NCBI GenBank assembly: GCA_003170935.1
Contig: PMYA01000133.1
Coordinates: 1 to 14,994, forward strand
Origin: Methanobacteriota archaeon
Lineage (GTDB): Archaea > Halobacteriota > Bog-38 > Methanoflorentales > Methanoflorentaceae
DNA: 14,994 nt
Direction: 5' to 3'
Within the stretch, counting starts at the first letter, position 1; each line of letters opens with the position of its first letter. This document shows positions 1-6,230 of the stretch, one piece after another. The notes beneath the pieces are model-generated. The model was not told where the DNA came from, ran no database searches, and worked only from the letters and a program-made list of their open reading frames with translations. The position numbers and the translations under genes were made by a program.

Positions 1-1
1 A

Positions 2-139
2 AAGAAACCAACAGAAGATGTTGTTGCTAATATAAAACAGCGCGATGAGGGCGCTGCCAACCACCTCGAAGGTTAGACAAGGATTATTTGAACGCGTTGG
101 AGGTGCGGCACTATTTCGAAAGCTCGGCAGAACAGTAGA
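2..139 (+). pseudogene. Possible frame-broken end of the COG2433 N-terminal domain
   Basis: This stretch lies directly upstream of the intact COG2433 core. It has protein-like segments in two frames. The frame of the downstream gene is open from the left edge to TAG 74-76 (beginning KKPTEDVVANIKQRDEG). A second frame then reads LDKDYLNALEVRHYFESS over about 76-129 and stops at 136-138. One missing base near 72 and one extra base near 136 would join all three pieces into a single protein. From memory, full-length COG2433 proteins carry a further N-terminal domain of about 200 residues before the RNase-H core, so a decayed or mis-assembled N-terminus is plausible. I cannot align it, so the call is tentative. 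The alternative is unrelated upstream sequence. Confidence 0.3.
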
Positions 140-169
140 CCTCAGATCGCGGCGAAAAGGACGTACACG

Positions 170-1420
170 ATTGTTGGCATAGACCCAGGGACCACCACTG
201 CGTATGCTGTTTTGGATTTGAAAGGCCAGGTTATTAGTGTTGCGAGCTCCCGATCCTGGGGTTTTCCTGAACTAGTTGGGTTGCTCATCGAGTCAGGACA
301 TCCAATCATAATTTCTACTGACAAAAATCCCACGCCTGGAACTGTTGATCGAACAAAACGTGCATTCAACGCCATATTGCATACGCCCGTTTCATCACTT
401 TCAGTCGAACAGAAGCTGCGAGATACAAAGCCTTACTCATATGCGAACGAACACGAACGAGATGCACTCGCTGCGGCAATCGACGCGTTAAGAAGCGTAA
501 AAAATAAGCTCGAAAGCGTAGAGAAAAAAGCGCCTCCCGAGGTCGTGCTCGACGAGCTCCAGATGCTCGTTTTGCGGGGCCATACGGTCGATTCTGCCAT
601 CAATCTGCTCACAAAGCCCCTAGCTAACGTAGGTAATAAGGTAGGCTGCAAAAAAGAGGAGATCCCTGCCTCTAAGAAAGACCTGCTTGGTCCTGATATT
701 CATTATCTTAAAGCGTTCATAAAACGGCAAGATGAGCAAATTAATCGGCTTGTGAGCTATGTCGTTGATTTGAAGCGATCCCTACAGATTAGTCAAGAGA
801 AAGTACTTAAACTGCAGAACAAGATTGATTTCGTCCGGTCCGAAAATGCAAGGAGCGTCAAGCTAAATAAGGAAATCAGCTTCCGGCAGAAGGAAATTGA
901 CCGTCTTGCATCGGAACTTGCGCACAGCAAGAGGGTCAATAAGGGCCTACAAAAACGCTCGCAGAAGCTCAAGCAGATCAGAGCAGCTGAGCAAAACAAG
1001 GCACTTCAGGCCATTAAAATTGTCAAATTTTTTAACCGAGAAGCGATTCAGTCGGCTGATCAACAGGTGGGGCTTGCAGAAAGCGTTATCCTACTGGAAG
1101 ACGCGAGTGGCGGAGGTGTAGCCGCTGCAGAACTGTTGGTCAATAAAGGAATACGCGCTGTCGTTTTAACAAACGAGATGTCTGATGCTGCCCGAAAAAC
1201 CTTTTTTAGCTCAAACGTTCCGATTTTCTCGATTCGAGAGTTCCCAGTACGAATGTCCGGCAACCTAAAAACAATCGATAAAAACACTCTCGAGATTATG
1301 ATCGAAAAAGGTCAAACGGAAATAGCGAACTTAAAACAACAGGAACGACTTGATTCGCTTGAAACGCTCGTTGATGCGTACAAGCACGATCGAATGAAAA
1401 GCAATGAGAACAACAACTGA
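170..1420 (+). CDS. COG2433/DUF460 protein, RuvC/YqgF-like RNase-H fold plus coiled coil (5' end uncertain)
   Basis: Archaeal protein of unknown function with a predicted nuclease-like RNase-H fold. Read from codon 170 it starts IVGIDPGTTTAYAVLDL, the first strand with the acidic residue (D5) of the DUF460 core. It continues through ISTDKNPTP and the NEHERDALAAA block that holds a second conserved acidic pair. Residues of about 175-280 are a long Lys/Glu/Gln-rich coiled coil, followed by a compact C-terminal domain (SVILLEDASGGG) and a charged tail. The first ordinary start codon in frame is TTG 212, which would remove the conserved strand. Upstream the frame is open back to TGA 89-91 without ATG, GTG or TTG. 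I place the left end at the conserved block, but the true start is unresolved. It converges on the fumarase genes, 38 bp away. The family call is firm; the activity is unproven. Confidence 0.8.
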   Translation: MVGIDPGTTTAYAVLDLKGQVISVASSRSWGFPELVGLLIESGHPIIISTDKNPTPGTVDRTKRAFNAILHTPVSSLSVEQKLRDTKPYSYANEHERDALAAAIDALRSVKNKLESVEKKAPPEVVLDELQMLVLRGHTVDSAINLLTKPLANVGNKVGCKKEEIPASKKDLLGPDIHYLKAFIKRQDEQINRLVSYVVDLKRSLQISQEKVLKLQNKIDFVRSENARSVKLNKEISFRQKEIDRLASELAHSKRVNKGLQKRSQKLKQIRAAEQNKALQAIKIVKFFNREAIQSADQQVGLAESVILLEDASGGGVAAAELLVNKGIRAVVLTNEMSDAARKTFFSSNVPIFSIREFPVRMSGNLKTIDKNTLEIMIEKGQTEIANLKQQERLDSLETLVDAYKHDRMKSNENNN

Positions 1421-1427
1421 CATTTTG

Positions 1428-1450
1428 GTATCGTCGTGTGCTGGCGATAC
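1428..1450. terminator. Hairpin between convergent genes
   Basis: GTATCG (1428-1433) and CGATAC (1445-1450) form a 6-bp stem with an 11-nt loop in the 38-bp gap between the convergent COG2433 and fumarase beta genes. There is no long T-run after it on either strand, so a role in termination is only suggested by its position. Confidence 0.3.
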
Positions 1451-1458
1451 AATGGCTA

Positions 1459-2013
1459 CTAGCTGAGTCTCGCACGTGAAATGGTCTGGATGCGTTCATA
1501 AATGCTCTCGCCGTGAGAATCTATAGCTACCAACAGTGGGCCGAAGTCTCGTACTTGAAGCTTCCAAACCGCTTCTGTAAAGCCGAGCTCCTCGTAATAA
1601 ACGTCTAAGACCTCCTCGATTCTATCTTTGGCTAATATCCCGCAGCCTCCCGGGAAAGCAAGATAGAAGCAGCGGTTAGAAAAGGAGTTGGCCACTTCCG
1701 ACGACATGCCGCCTTTGCCGATTATTGTGGTGGCGCCCTCCTTCACAATTGCGGGCGTCAGTTTGTTCATTCGTGCACTCGTCGTCGGCCCAGCCGCTAT
1801 GACGCGATAAGTCGGCCCGTCTTTTACGATAAGGGGGCCGCTGTGATAGATGCATGCATTACGCAGACTGAAGGGACGCTGGGAATCAGAAAGTATCTTA
1901 GCGTGTGCCGTGTCCCTCGCCGTGTAGATAACGCCGCTGATATAGACTACGTCTCCTACTTTAAAATGGCGTACATCTTCGGGACGTATCGGGGTTTTTA
2001 GTGCAGACGACAT
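1459..2013 (-). CDS. Fumarate hydratase, beta subunit (class I, two-subunit type)
   Basis: Small subunit of the [4Fe-4S] class I fumarase/tartrate-dehydratase family, which interconverts fumarate and malate in the cytoplasm. The protein of about 184 aa shows the family blocks YISGVIYTARDTAHAKI, YHSGPL, AGPTTSARMN and GKGGM, and it ends with the expected VRDFGPLLVAIDSHG region. I chose the ATG at 2011-2013 because the family N-terminus (LKTPIRPEDV-FKVGD) begins right after it and GGAAG lies 11 nt upstream. A GTG at 2029-2031 would add six residues. It lies 30 bp (12 bp from the GTG) downstream of the alpha subunit gene and must work with it. The beta domain supplies part of the substrate pocket in this family. 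Tartrate or another hydroxy acid as substrate cannot be excluded from sequence alone. Confidence 0.9.
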   Translation of the reverse strand: MSSALKTPIRPEDVRHFKVGDVVYISGVIYTARDTAHAKILSDSQRPFSLRNACIYHSGPLIVKDGPTYRVIAAGPTTSARMNKLTPAIVKEGATTIIGKGGMSSEVANSFSNRCFYLAFPGGCGILAKDRIEEVLDVYYEELGFTEAVWKLQVRDFGPLLVAIDSHGESIYERIQTISRARLS

Positions 2014-2043
2014 AGCATGAACGACTTCCACAAGTTGCTTTTG

Positions 2044-2862
2044 TTATAACTTTATCCGGAATCGAGCTTTTCGGTCTGCCCAGCACTGGATGGCCACAGC
2101 GACAGGAAGCATCGCCGTATGGCAGGGGGCCTTTTCGACAAAGACGCGCAAAGCCGTGGTGCGGCCGCCAAGCCCCATTGGTCCAATGCCGAGATTGTTA
2201 ATTTGCTCCAACATTTGTGCTTCGAATGCGTTTTCTTTTTCGTCTAGCGATCGAAAAAGGGTTTTTTTAGCCAGACGCGCAGAACCGTCAAATGTGCTGC
2301 CGATACCAAGTCCAACGATAATTGGCGGACATGGCTTACCTCCGTTTTCGCACACCGTTTTGAGGACGAACGAGGCAACATCTTGCGTCGGTTCGAGCAT
2401 TCCTAAGGCGCTTACGTTTTCTGAGCCTGCTCCTTTGACGAGCACTGCCACCGATAGTTCATCCCCATCGCAGATATTATATAAGGCGTCAAAGAGCGGT
2501 TCGTCAGAGCTTACTCTTGTTATTGGGTCAACCGCGTGCTCTCTTAACGGGACTAAATCGGTCGCTCGTCGAACGGCAGTCGCAAGCGCCTCTTTGAGGT
2601 TAAAATCAATGCTTGTCTCTCGTCCTATCTCCAAAGAAAAGATTGGAATGCCTGTATCCTGACACATAGGAAGGCCTGCTGCAGCTGCAAGCTTGATATT
2701 TTCAAGAATTGCGTACAACTGTTCTTTTGCCCGCTCACTAGTCTCAGCTTTGGCCGCTCTTGCAAGGGCTTCCTTAACATCGCGAGGCAGCTGTGTCTCT
2801 GCTTCTTGAAGTGCGTCTATGACGCAACTTATGAACGTCTCTCTTGCGGACGTACGCGTCAT
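2044..2862 (-). CDS. Fumarate hydratase, alpha subunit, [4Fe-4S] type
   Basis: Large subunit of the two-subunit class I fumarase, 272 aa, which is normal for archaea. It carries the iron-sulfur subunit. Visible landmarks are PMCQDTGIP (C67), CENGGKPCPPIIVGLGIG (C178 in CPP), GIGPMGLGGRTTALRV (226-240) and APCHTAMLPVAVAIQCWADR (C247, C260). Three cysteines ligate the cluster in this family; C67, C178 and C260 are my best assignment. The ATG at 2860-2862 overlaps the TGA of the KH-protein gene by 4 nt (ATGA), so translation is probably coupled to it. The product likely takes part in a partial TCA cycle feeding 2-oxoglutarate, or in recycling fumarate released by purine and arginine synthesis. 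The function is well supported; the pathway assignment is inferred. Confidence 0.92.
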   Translation of the reverse strand: MTRTSARETFISCVIDALQEAETQLPRDVKEALARAAKAETSERAKEQLYAILENIKLAAAAGLPMCQDTGIPIFSLEIGRETSIDFNLKEALATAVRRATDLVPLREHAVDPITRVSSDEPLFDALYNICDGDELSVAVLVKGAGSENVSALGMLEPTQDVASFVLKTVCENGGKPCPPIIVGLGIGSTFDGSARLAKKTLFRSLDEKENAFEAQMLEQINNLGIGPMGLGGRTTALRVFVEKAPCHTAMLPVAVAIQCWADRKARFRIKL

Positions 2863-3395
2863 TCGATATAGTCCATTTGAGAACGTTTGAGTTCTTGTCT
2901 TCTTCTTTCAAGGAAGCTGTAAACAGAAGCGTGTGGGGCCCCATCAGTAAGCATCTCTATCGCCTTCCTCACGGTCTGAATTTGATCGACGTACCCAATG
3001 GTGCTCACTGTTTTGCCGTAGATTGACACATTCGCGCCAGTCAGATTCTCGAGCGCCTCTCGAGTCCTACCATCCTTCCCAATCACGCGCCCCATGATAC
3101 GTTTGAGTTCTTTCGGCGTATCGGCGACCTTAGAGACGTCTATAATGTCGAGGGTTATTTGTTCATCCTCGAAAATCCTGAACGCCTTTTCTGGGCTAAA
3201 GCCGCGAGCAATGGCTTGAACAACCTCTGTTGTTTTCAAAATACCGAGCGAATCGCTTTCGATCGAAACAGTCCCTTCGACGCTATCGATATCAAGCATC
3301 ACTTCACCCTTTTCTTCTATCTCGGCCTTCGTGCTCCCGTGCGTTCCAATGATGACCCCTATACGGTCCTTGGGAATCTTGAGATATTCTTTCAT
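2859..3395 (-). CDS. Two-KH-domain RNA-binding protein, archaeal Pno1/Dim2 (Krr1-like)
   Basis: Archaeal counterpart of Pno1/Dim2, an RNA-binding factor in small-subunit (16S rRNA 3'-end) maturation. The 178-aa protein has two KH modules: the first with GVIIGTHG at 13-20, the second with the GXXG loop GRVIGKDG at 102-109. It ends with the typical helix DGAPHASVYSFLERRRQELK. The ATG at 3393-3395 overlaps the stop of rio1 by 4 nt, and its own stop overlaps the start of fumarase alpha by 4 nt, so it sits in the tightest part of the operon. Eukaryotic Dim2 and the Rio kinases act on the same pre-40S particle, which matches the gene order here. The family is secure. A role in rRNA processing is known for eukaryotic relatives and inferred here. 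Confidence 0.92.
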   Translation of the reverse strand: MKEYLKIPKDRIGVIIGTHGSTKAEIEEKGEVMLDIDSVEGTVSIESDSLGILKTTEVVQAIARGFSPEKAFRIFEDEQITLDIIDVSKVADTPKELKRIMGRVIGKDGRTREALENLTGANVSIYGKTVSTIGYVDQIQTVRKAIEMLTDGAPHASVYSFLERRRQELKRSQMDYIE

Positions 3396-4171
3396 TCTGT
3401 GATCTCTCTTAAAAGCGCGTTTTCCGAAGCTGTTAATCCATATTCGTTAAAGAATTTGACCATGTTGCTGACGTCCCGACGTAAGAACTCCTGCGCACGA
3501 GGATGTTCTAGAAGCACGGACTGTCCCATATCGATAAACACTGGGTCGCATTGCTCATCGACGAGAATATTGTATTCGCTGAGGTCAGCGTGTACTAATC
3601 GAGCGTCGCTGTAGAGTCTTTTCATAAACTCGATTGTCGTTTGCCAAAATTGTTCGATGTTCTCCACTCTGTTTATCGCTTGCTTCAGAAGTGGAAAGGC
3701 AATACCATTTTTTCCTATAAATTCCATGACGAGGACATTATCTCTATACTTGACCGGTTCGGGGACTCGAACGCCCACGTTTGACGCGCGCGTCAAGTTA
3801 CGAAACTCTTTTTTTGTCCACGCAAAAACTATATCCTTTTTGGTTTTTTTGACGTGGGCGAATCTATGATCGCCTAAAATATAATCTTGCATAGCCTTAA
3901 AGTCGCTCGTTTTGATTCGATATACTTTAATCGCAAGCTCTCGTTTATCGGGTCCCAACGCGTGGAAAACGTTTGCCTCTTTGCCAGTCGATATGACTCC
4001 TCCGAGCGCTTGGATAAGCCCGCTGCTTGCGAGGCGATAAAGAACTTTGAGGGTAAGTTCGTCAAATACCTCGTCTCGGACCTTGAAATCGTCAGCCTCC
4101 TTATCTCGGATGCGGAGTTTGTCAACGTCTCGGTCGATGCGCTCTATTTTTTTGTCAATCAGGTCAAACAC
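3392..4171 (-). CDS. rio1: Rio1-type atypical serine protein kinase
   Basis: Atypical Ser/Thr kinase/ATPase of the RIO1 family, 259 aa, linked in archaea and eukaryotes to small ribosomal subunit maturation. Seen in order: a charged N-terminal helix, the RIO1 nucleotide loop STGKEANVF (61-69), the conserved lysine in AIKVY (K82), the catalytic loop HADLSEYNI (194-202, D196), and the metal-binding IDMGQ (213-217, D214). The start is GTG 4169-4171, preceded by GGTGAAGG about 6 nt away. An in-frame stop just upstream excludes a longer protein. Its stop overlaps the KH gene. It lies 49 bp downstream of the aIF-1A stop. The aIF-1A, rio1, KH order is a conserved archaeal arrangement as I recall it. 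Function is confident at family level. Confidence 0.95.
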   Translation of the reverse strand: MFDLIDKKIERIDRDVDKLRIRDKEADDFKVRDEVFDELTLKVLYRLASSGLIQALGGVISTGKEANVFHALGPDKRELAIKVYRIKTSDFKAMQDYILGDHRFAHVKKTKKDIVFAWTKKEFRNLTRASNVGVRVPEPVKYRDNVLVMEFIGKNGIAFPLLKQAINRVENIEQFWQTTIEFMKRLYSDARLVHADLSEYNILVDEQCDPVFIDMGQSVLLEHPRAQEFLRRDVSNMVKFFNEYGLTASENALLREITE

Positions 4172-4220
4172 GTCAGTCCTTCACCATTTGAAAGATCAGG
4201 GTCTCGCCTTCTTGCGATTA

Positions 4221-4451
4221 CTATAAGTACCCATTCTTCTTTAGCCATTCAACTTGCGTACCTTGGTACCTCCAAACGATGTCTGCTTTATCGTCTTGAA
4301 AAGCCCAAGGTACTAAAACGACGACATCTCCCGCACGCAGCCAAATTCGCTTTTTCATTTTTCCTGGAATCCTTCCCATGCGAGTCTTGCCATCAATGGA
4401 TCGAACTTCAACTCTATTTGCGCCAAGCATGTGTTCAACTATCCCGAACAC
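4221..4451 (-). CDS. eif1A: Translation initiation factor aIF-1A (N-terminus extends upstream)
   Basis: Archaeal homologue of eIF1A/IF1, an OB-fold factor that binds the small-subunit A site during initiation. The body is unmistakable: [43 protein letters not shown] and the C-terminal [22 protein letters not shown]. The only ordinary start codon is GTG 4449-4451, but this would remove the conserved basic lead-in. The frame remains open upstream to position 4568 and encodes [17 protein letters not shown], just what precedes the OB fold in relatives. No ATG, GTG or TTG occurs there; CTG codons lie at 4530-4532 and 4473-4475. The given start is therefore a conservative limit. The gene sits between tyrS and rio1. 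The family is certain; the 5' end is unresolved. Confidence 0.9.
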   Translation of the reverse strand: MFGIVEHMLGANRVEVRSIDGKTRMGRIPGKMKKRIWLRAGDVVVLVPWAFQDDKADIVWRYQGTQVEWLKKNGYL

Positions 4452-4561
4452 TTCGCCTAGTTCCTCTTGGGGCAGCCTTACCTTTGATTGAGGTTCTTCG
4501 CCCTGAAAAACACCTCGTTTGTGGAGTCGCAGTAGTCCGTCTTTTCTCCGGAAAACTTGGT

Positions 4562-5515
4562 TTAGTCTTTAAGCAATACGGCTCGAATTGGGCCGACGAT
4601 TTGCTCGATATATAATGCTGCGCCATTTTTAAGATCCAATGGATGTAGTTTGCCGGCAGCATAATCCATCTCTAGCTTGGAGAACTCTTCGTACTCGATC
4701 TGACCGCCAAATCGTTTCGGTCGCTCAAGGCTCACTCGTTTGAATCGGGGGAAAATGAAATATCGGTACAATTGGAGGATAGGGTTGCCTTCAGTGGTTC
4801 GTGCCGGGCAATATGCAGAGGCAATCTTCTTTTTTATAGAATCGGATGAGTCTTCGACGGCAATCAGGTTATTCTTAGACGAAGACATTTTATTAGCGTC
4901 GAGGCCGAGCAGAATTGGCATGTGTATACAAACGGGAGATTGAAATCCCATCGAATGTAGCGCTTCGCGTGCTAACATGTGTATCTTTCGTTGGTCGATG
5001 CCGCCTACTGCGATGCCAATCTTCAAGTACCCAATATCAGCTGCCTGCATTAGTGGATAGATCATCTGTGACACAACAGGGTCTTCTGCATTTCTTGACA
5101 CTTCATCCATGCTGCGCCGAGCTCGGTTTAGTGTAGTGTGCCTCGCTAGTCTAAGAATTAGCTTAGTATAGTCAGGTTCGAGTTGATAGTCACTCCCAAG
5201 CACGAACTTCGTCTCTTTAGCAAGTCCTAAAGCGGTAAAGCACTTCTCATAGTAGCGCGCCCACTTACCAATTTGGTCCATCGTCCCCTTTTCGTTCAGA
5301 TATGCATGTAGGTCTGCCAGCAGTACAATGACATCGACTCCACTCGATTGGAGCTCTATAAGCTTGTAGGCCGTAAGGAGGTGCCCAAGATGGAGTTGTC
5401 CGCTAGGTTCGTAACCGGCATAAGCGGTAATTTTTGTCTCAGCGTCAAGGAGAGCCGCTAGCTCATTTTCGGTTACGGCCTCGTCAACATTGTTCATGAC
5501 TTGTTCGAACTTCAC
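4562..5515 (-). CDS. tyrS: Tyrosyl-tRNA synthetase, archaeal type
   Basis: Class I aminoacyl-tRNA synthetase that charges tRNA-Tyr. About 317 aa, the short archaeal/eukaryotic form without a bacterial S4-like C-terminal domain. Signature elements are [17 protein letters not shown], with HLGH as the HIGH motif, [17 protein letters not shown], the tyrosine-pocket region [31 protein letters not shown], and [11 protein letters not shown] as KMSKS. I chose GTG 5513-5515 because the product ([19 protein letters not shown]) matches the usual archaeal N-terminus. An in-frame GTG at 5522-5524 would add three residues. It is the first gene of the minus-strand cluster, and tRNA-Asn and a CAT tRNA lie upstream in the same direction, so read-through is possible. 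Its stop lies upstream of the open reading region of aIF-1A. Confidence 0.95.
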   Translation of the reverse strand: MKFEQVMNNVDEAVTENELAALLDAETKITAYAGYEPSGQLHLGHLLTAYKLIELQSSGVDVIVLLADLHAYLNEKGTMDQIGKWARYYEKCFTALGLAKETKFVLGSDYQLEPDYTKLILRLARHTTLNRARRSMDEVSRNAEDPVVSQMIYPLMQAADIGYLKIGIAVGGIDQRKIHMLAREALHSMGFQSPVCIHMPILLGLDANKMSSSKNNLIAVEDSSDSIKKKIASAYCPARTTEGNPILQLYRYFIFPRFKRVSLERPKRFGGQIEYEEFSKLEMDYAAGKLHPLDLKNGAALYIEQIVGPIRAVLLKD

Positions 5516-5636
5516 GCAGATCACTTTTCTTATTATTTCTACTAAAAATCAAATTGGCATTAGACAGCAAGGGAGCGGAACAGCTGCCGCGCAACCGTGT
5601 CGGTTAAGGGAATCATCCGTTTTTAAATCGTAGTGG

Positions 5637-5711
5637 TGGGCCTGACCGGATTTGAACCGGTGACCGCCCGGTTATGAGCCGGGCGCTCTGACCTGGCTAA
5701 GCTACAGGCCC
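5637..5711 (-). tRNA. tRNA with CAT anticodon (probably Ile2, possibly elongator Met)
   Basis: A complete cloverleaf on the minus strand. The acceptor stem GGGCCTG pairs with CAGGCCC and the discriminator is A. The anticodon loop CTCATAA is closed by a 5-bp CCCGG/CCGGG stem, the T-arm ACCGG-TTCAAAT-CCGGT is perfect, and the D-loop contains GG. The anticodon (5674-5676 on the plus strand) is CAT. A G1-C72 start and GGGCC acceptor favour tRNA-Ile2, whose C34 archaea modify to agmatidine. A73 and the CTCATAA loop also occur in elongator Met. It does not look like an initiator. No CCA is encoded. It lies 6 bp downstream of tRNA-Asn. Confidence 0.93.
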
Positions 5712-5717
5712 CTCTGA

Positions 5718-5790
5718 CGCCGCCAACAGGGCTCGAACCTGTGACATCGTGGTTAACAGCCACGCACTCTACCAACTGAGTTATGGCGGC
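5718..5790 (-). tRNA. tRNA-Asn(GTT)
   Basis: Full cloverleaf on the minus strand. Acceptor GCCGCCA/TGGCGGC, discriminator G as usual for archaeal tRNA-Asn, anticodon stem CGTGG/CCACG with loop CTGTTAA, giving anticodon GTT (5755-5757 on the plus strand). The T-arm is ACAGG-TTCGAGC-CCTGT. No intron and no encoded CCA. It is the promoter-proximal member of a two-tRNA unit. Confidence 0.96.
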
Positions 5791-5812
5791 TTCACATCAC
5801 TCTAGTGTGTTT

Positions 5813-5826
5813 AGTTTACTTAAACT
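5813..5826 (-). promoter_or_regulatory. TATA box of the tRNA-Asn/tRNA(CAT) unit
   Basis: The AT-rich palindrome AGTTTACTTAAACT is centred about 29 bp upstream of the tRNA-Asn 5' end (5790). This is close to the distance expected between an archaeal TATA box and the transcription start. Confidence 0.5.
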
Positions 5827-5882
5827 TTGAGGTCGTAGCACCGTTTACGCGACGAGTAACGCTCGTTGCGGGTCTCTTTACT

Positions 5883-6185
5883 TCAGTCTTTTCGAATTTT
5901 GACGTTGGTTTTGACTTCACTTAGTTTTTTCAGAAACTGATCTAAAATCTGCTCATAGTTATGAACAAATTCGGAGATTTTTGAGCTCGTAATTGCGCCG
6001 TAAGGTGAGGGCTTGATTAGGCCTTCCTGTTCCAGTATTCGTAGTGAGTAGCGCACTTTGTACTTGGAATGCCCAGTCATTTCTGACAGTTTTGAAATCC
6101 CAATGGGCTCCCCTATAACGACTGCGTTTAAAACTTCTAGGTGCCGTTCAAGCATTTCTATCTCGCTTTCCAGTCGATCTAACAT
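5883..6185 (-). CDS. Small winged-helix transcriptional regulator, COG3388-like
   Basis: Protein of about 100 aa resembling a small archaeal family of predicted HTH regulators. Helical N-terminus (LDRLESEIEMLERHLEVLNAV), then a winged helix: GISKLSEMTGHSKYKVRYSLRILEQEGLIKPSPYGAIT, with recognition helix HSKYKVRYSLRILEQ and a wing. A C-terminal amphipathic helix (FVHNYEQILDQFLKKLSEV) is probably for dimerisation. I chose ATG 6183-6185; a GTG at 6192-6194 would add three residues. It diverges from aroA, with starts only 45 bp apart, so it is well placed to bind the shared promoter and control itself and aroAC. That role is inferred from layout; the ligand is unknown. Confidence 0.75.
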   Translation of the reverse strand: MLDRLESEIEMLERHLEVLNAVVIGEPIGISKLSEMTGHSKYKVRYSLRILEQEGLIKPSPYGAITSSKISEFVHNYEQILDQFLKKLSEVKTNVKIRKD

Positions 6186-6197
6186 TACTACCACACG

Positions 6198-6205
6198 TTT
6201 AAATA
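6198..6205 (+). promoter_or_regulatory. TATA box of aroA (leaderless start likely)
   Basis: TTTAAATA is centred about 29 bp upstream of the aroA ATG (6231), and no Shine-Dalgarno sequence lies between them. An archaeal start site 25-28 bp from the box would fall within a few bases of the ATG, so the mRNA is probably leaderless. The box lies in the 45-bp spacer to the divergent regulator. Confidence 0.55.
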
Positions 6206-6230
6206 AATTGATTCTAATCATTCATATATT

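Noticed and set aside
2090..2662. 190-codon plus-strand open frame opposite fumarase alpha
   Set aside because: The minus strand encodes the complete fumarase alpha with its cysteine motifs. This is an antisense shadow.
3887..4615. 242-codon plus-strand open frame across rio1, aIF-1A and the tyrS end
   Set aside because: It runs opposite to three conserved genes whose motifs are intact on the minus strand, and its product resembles nothing known to me.
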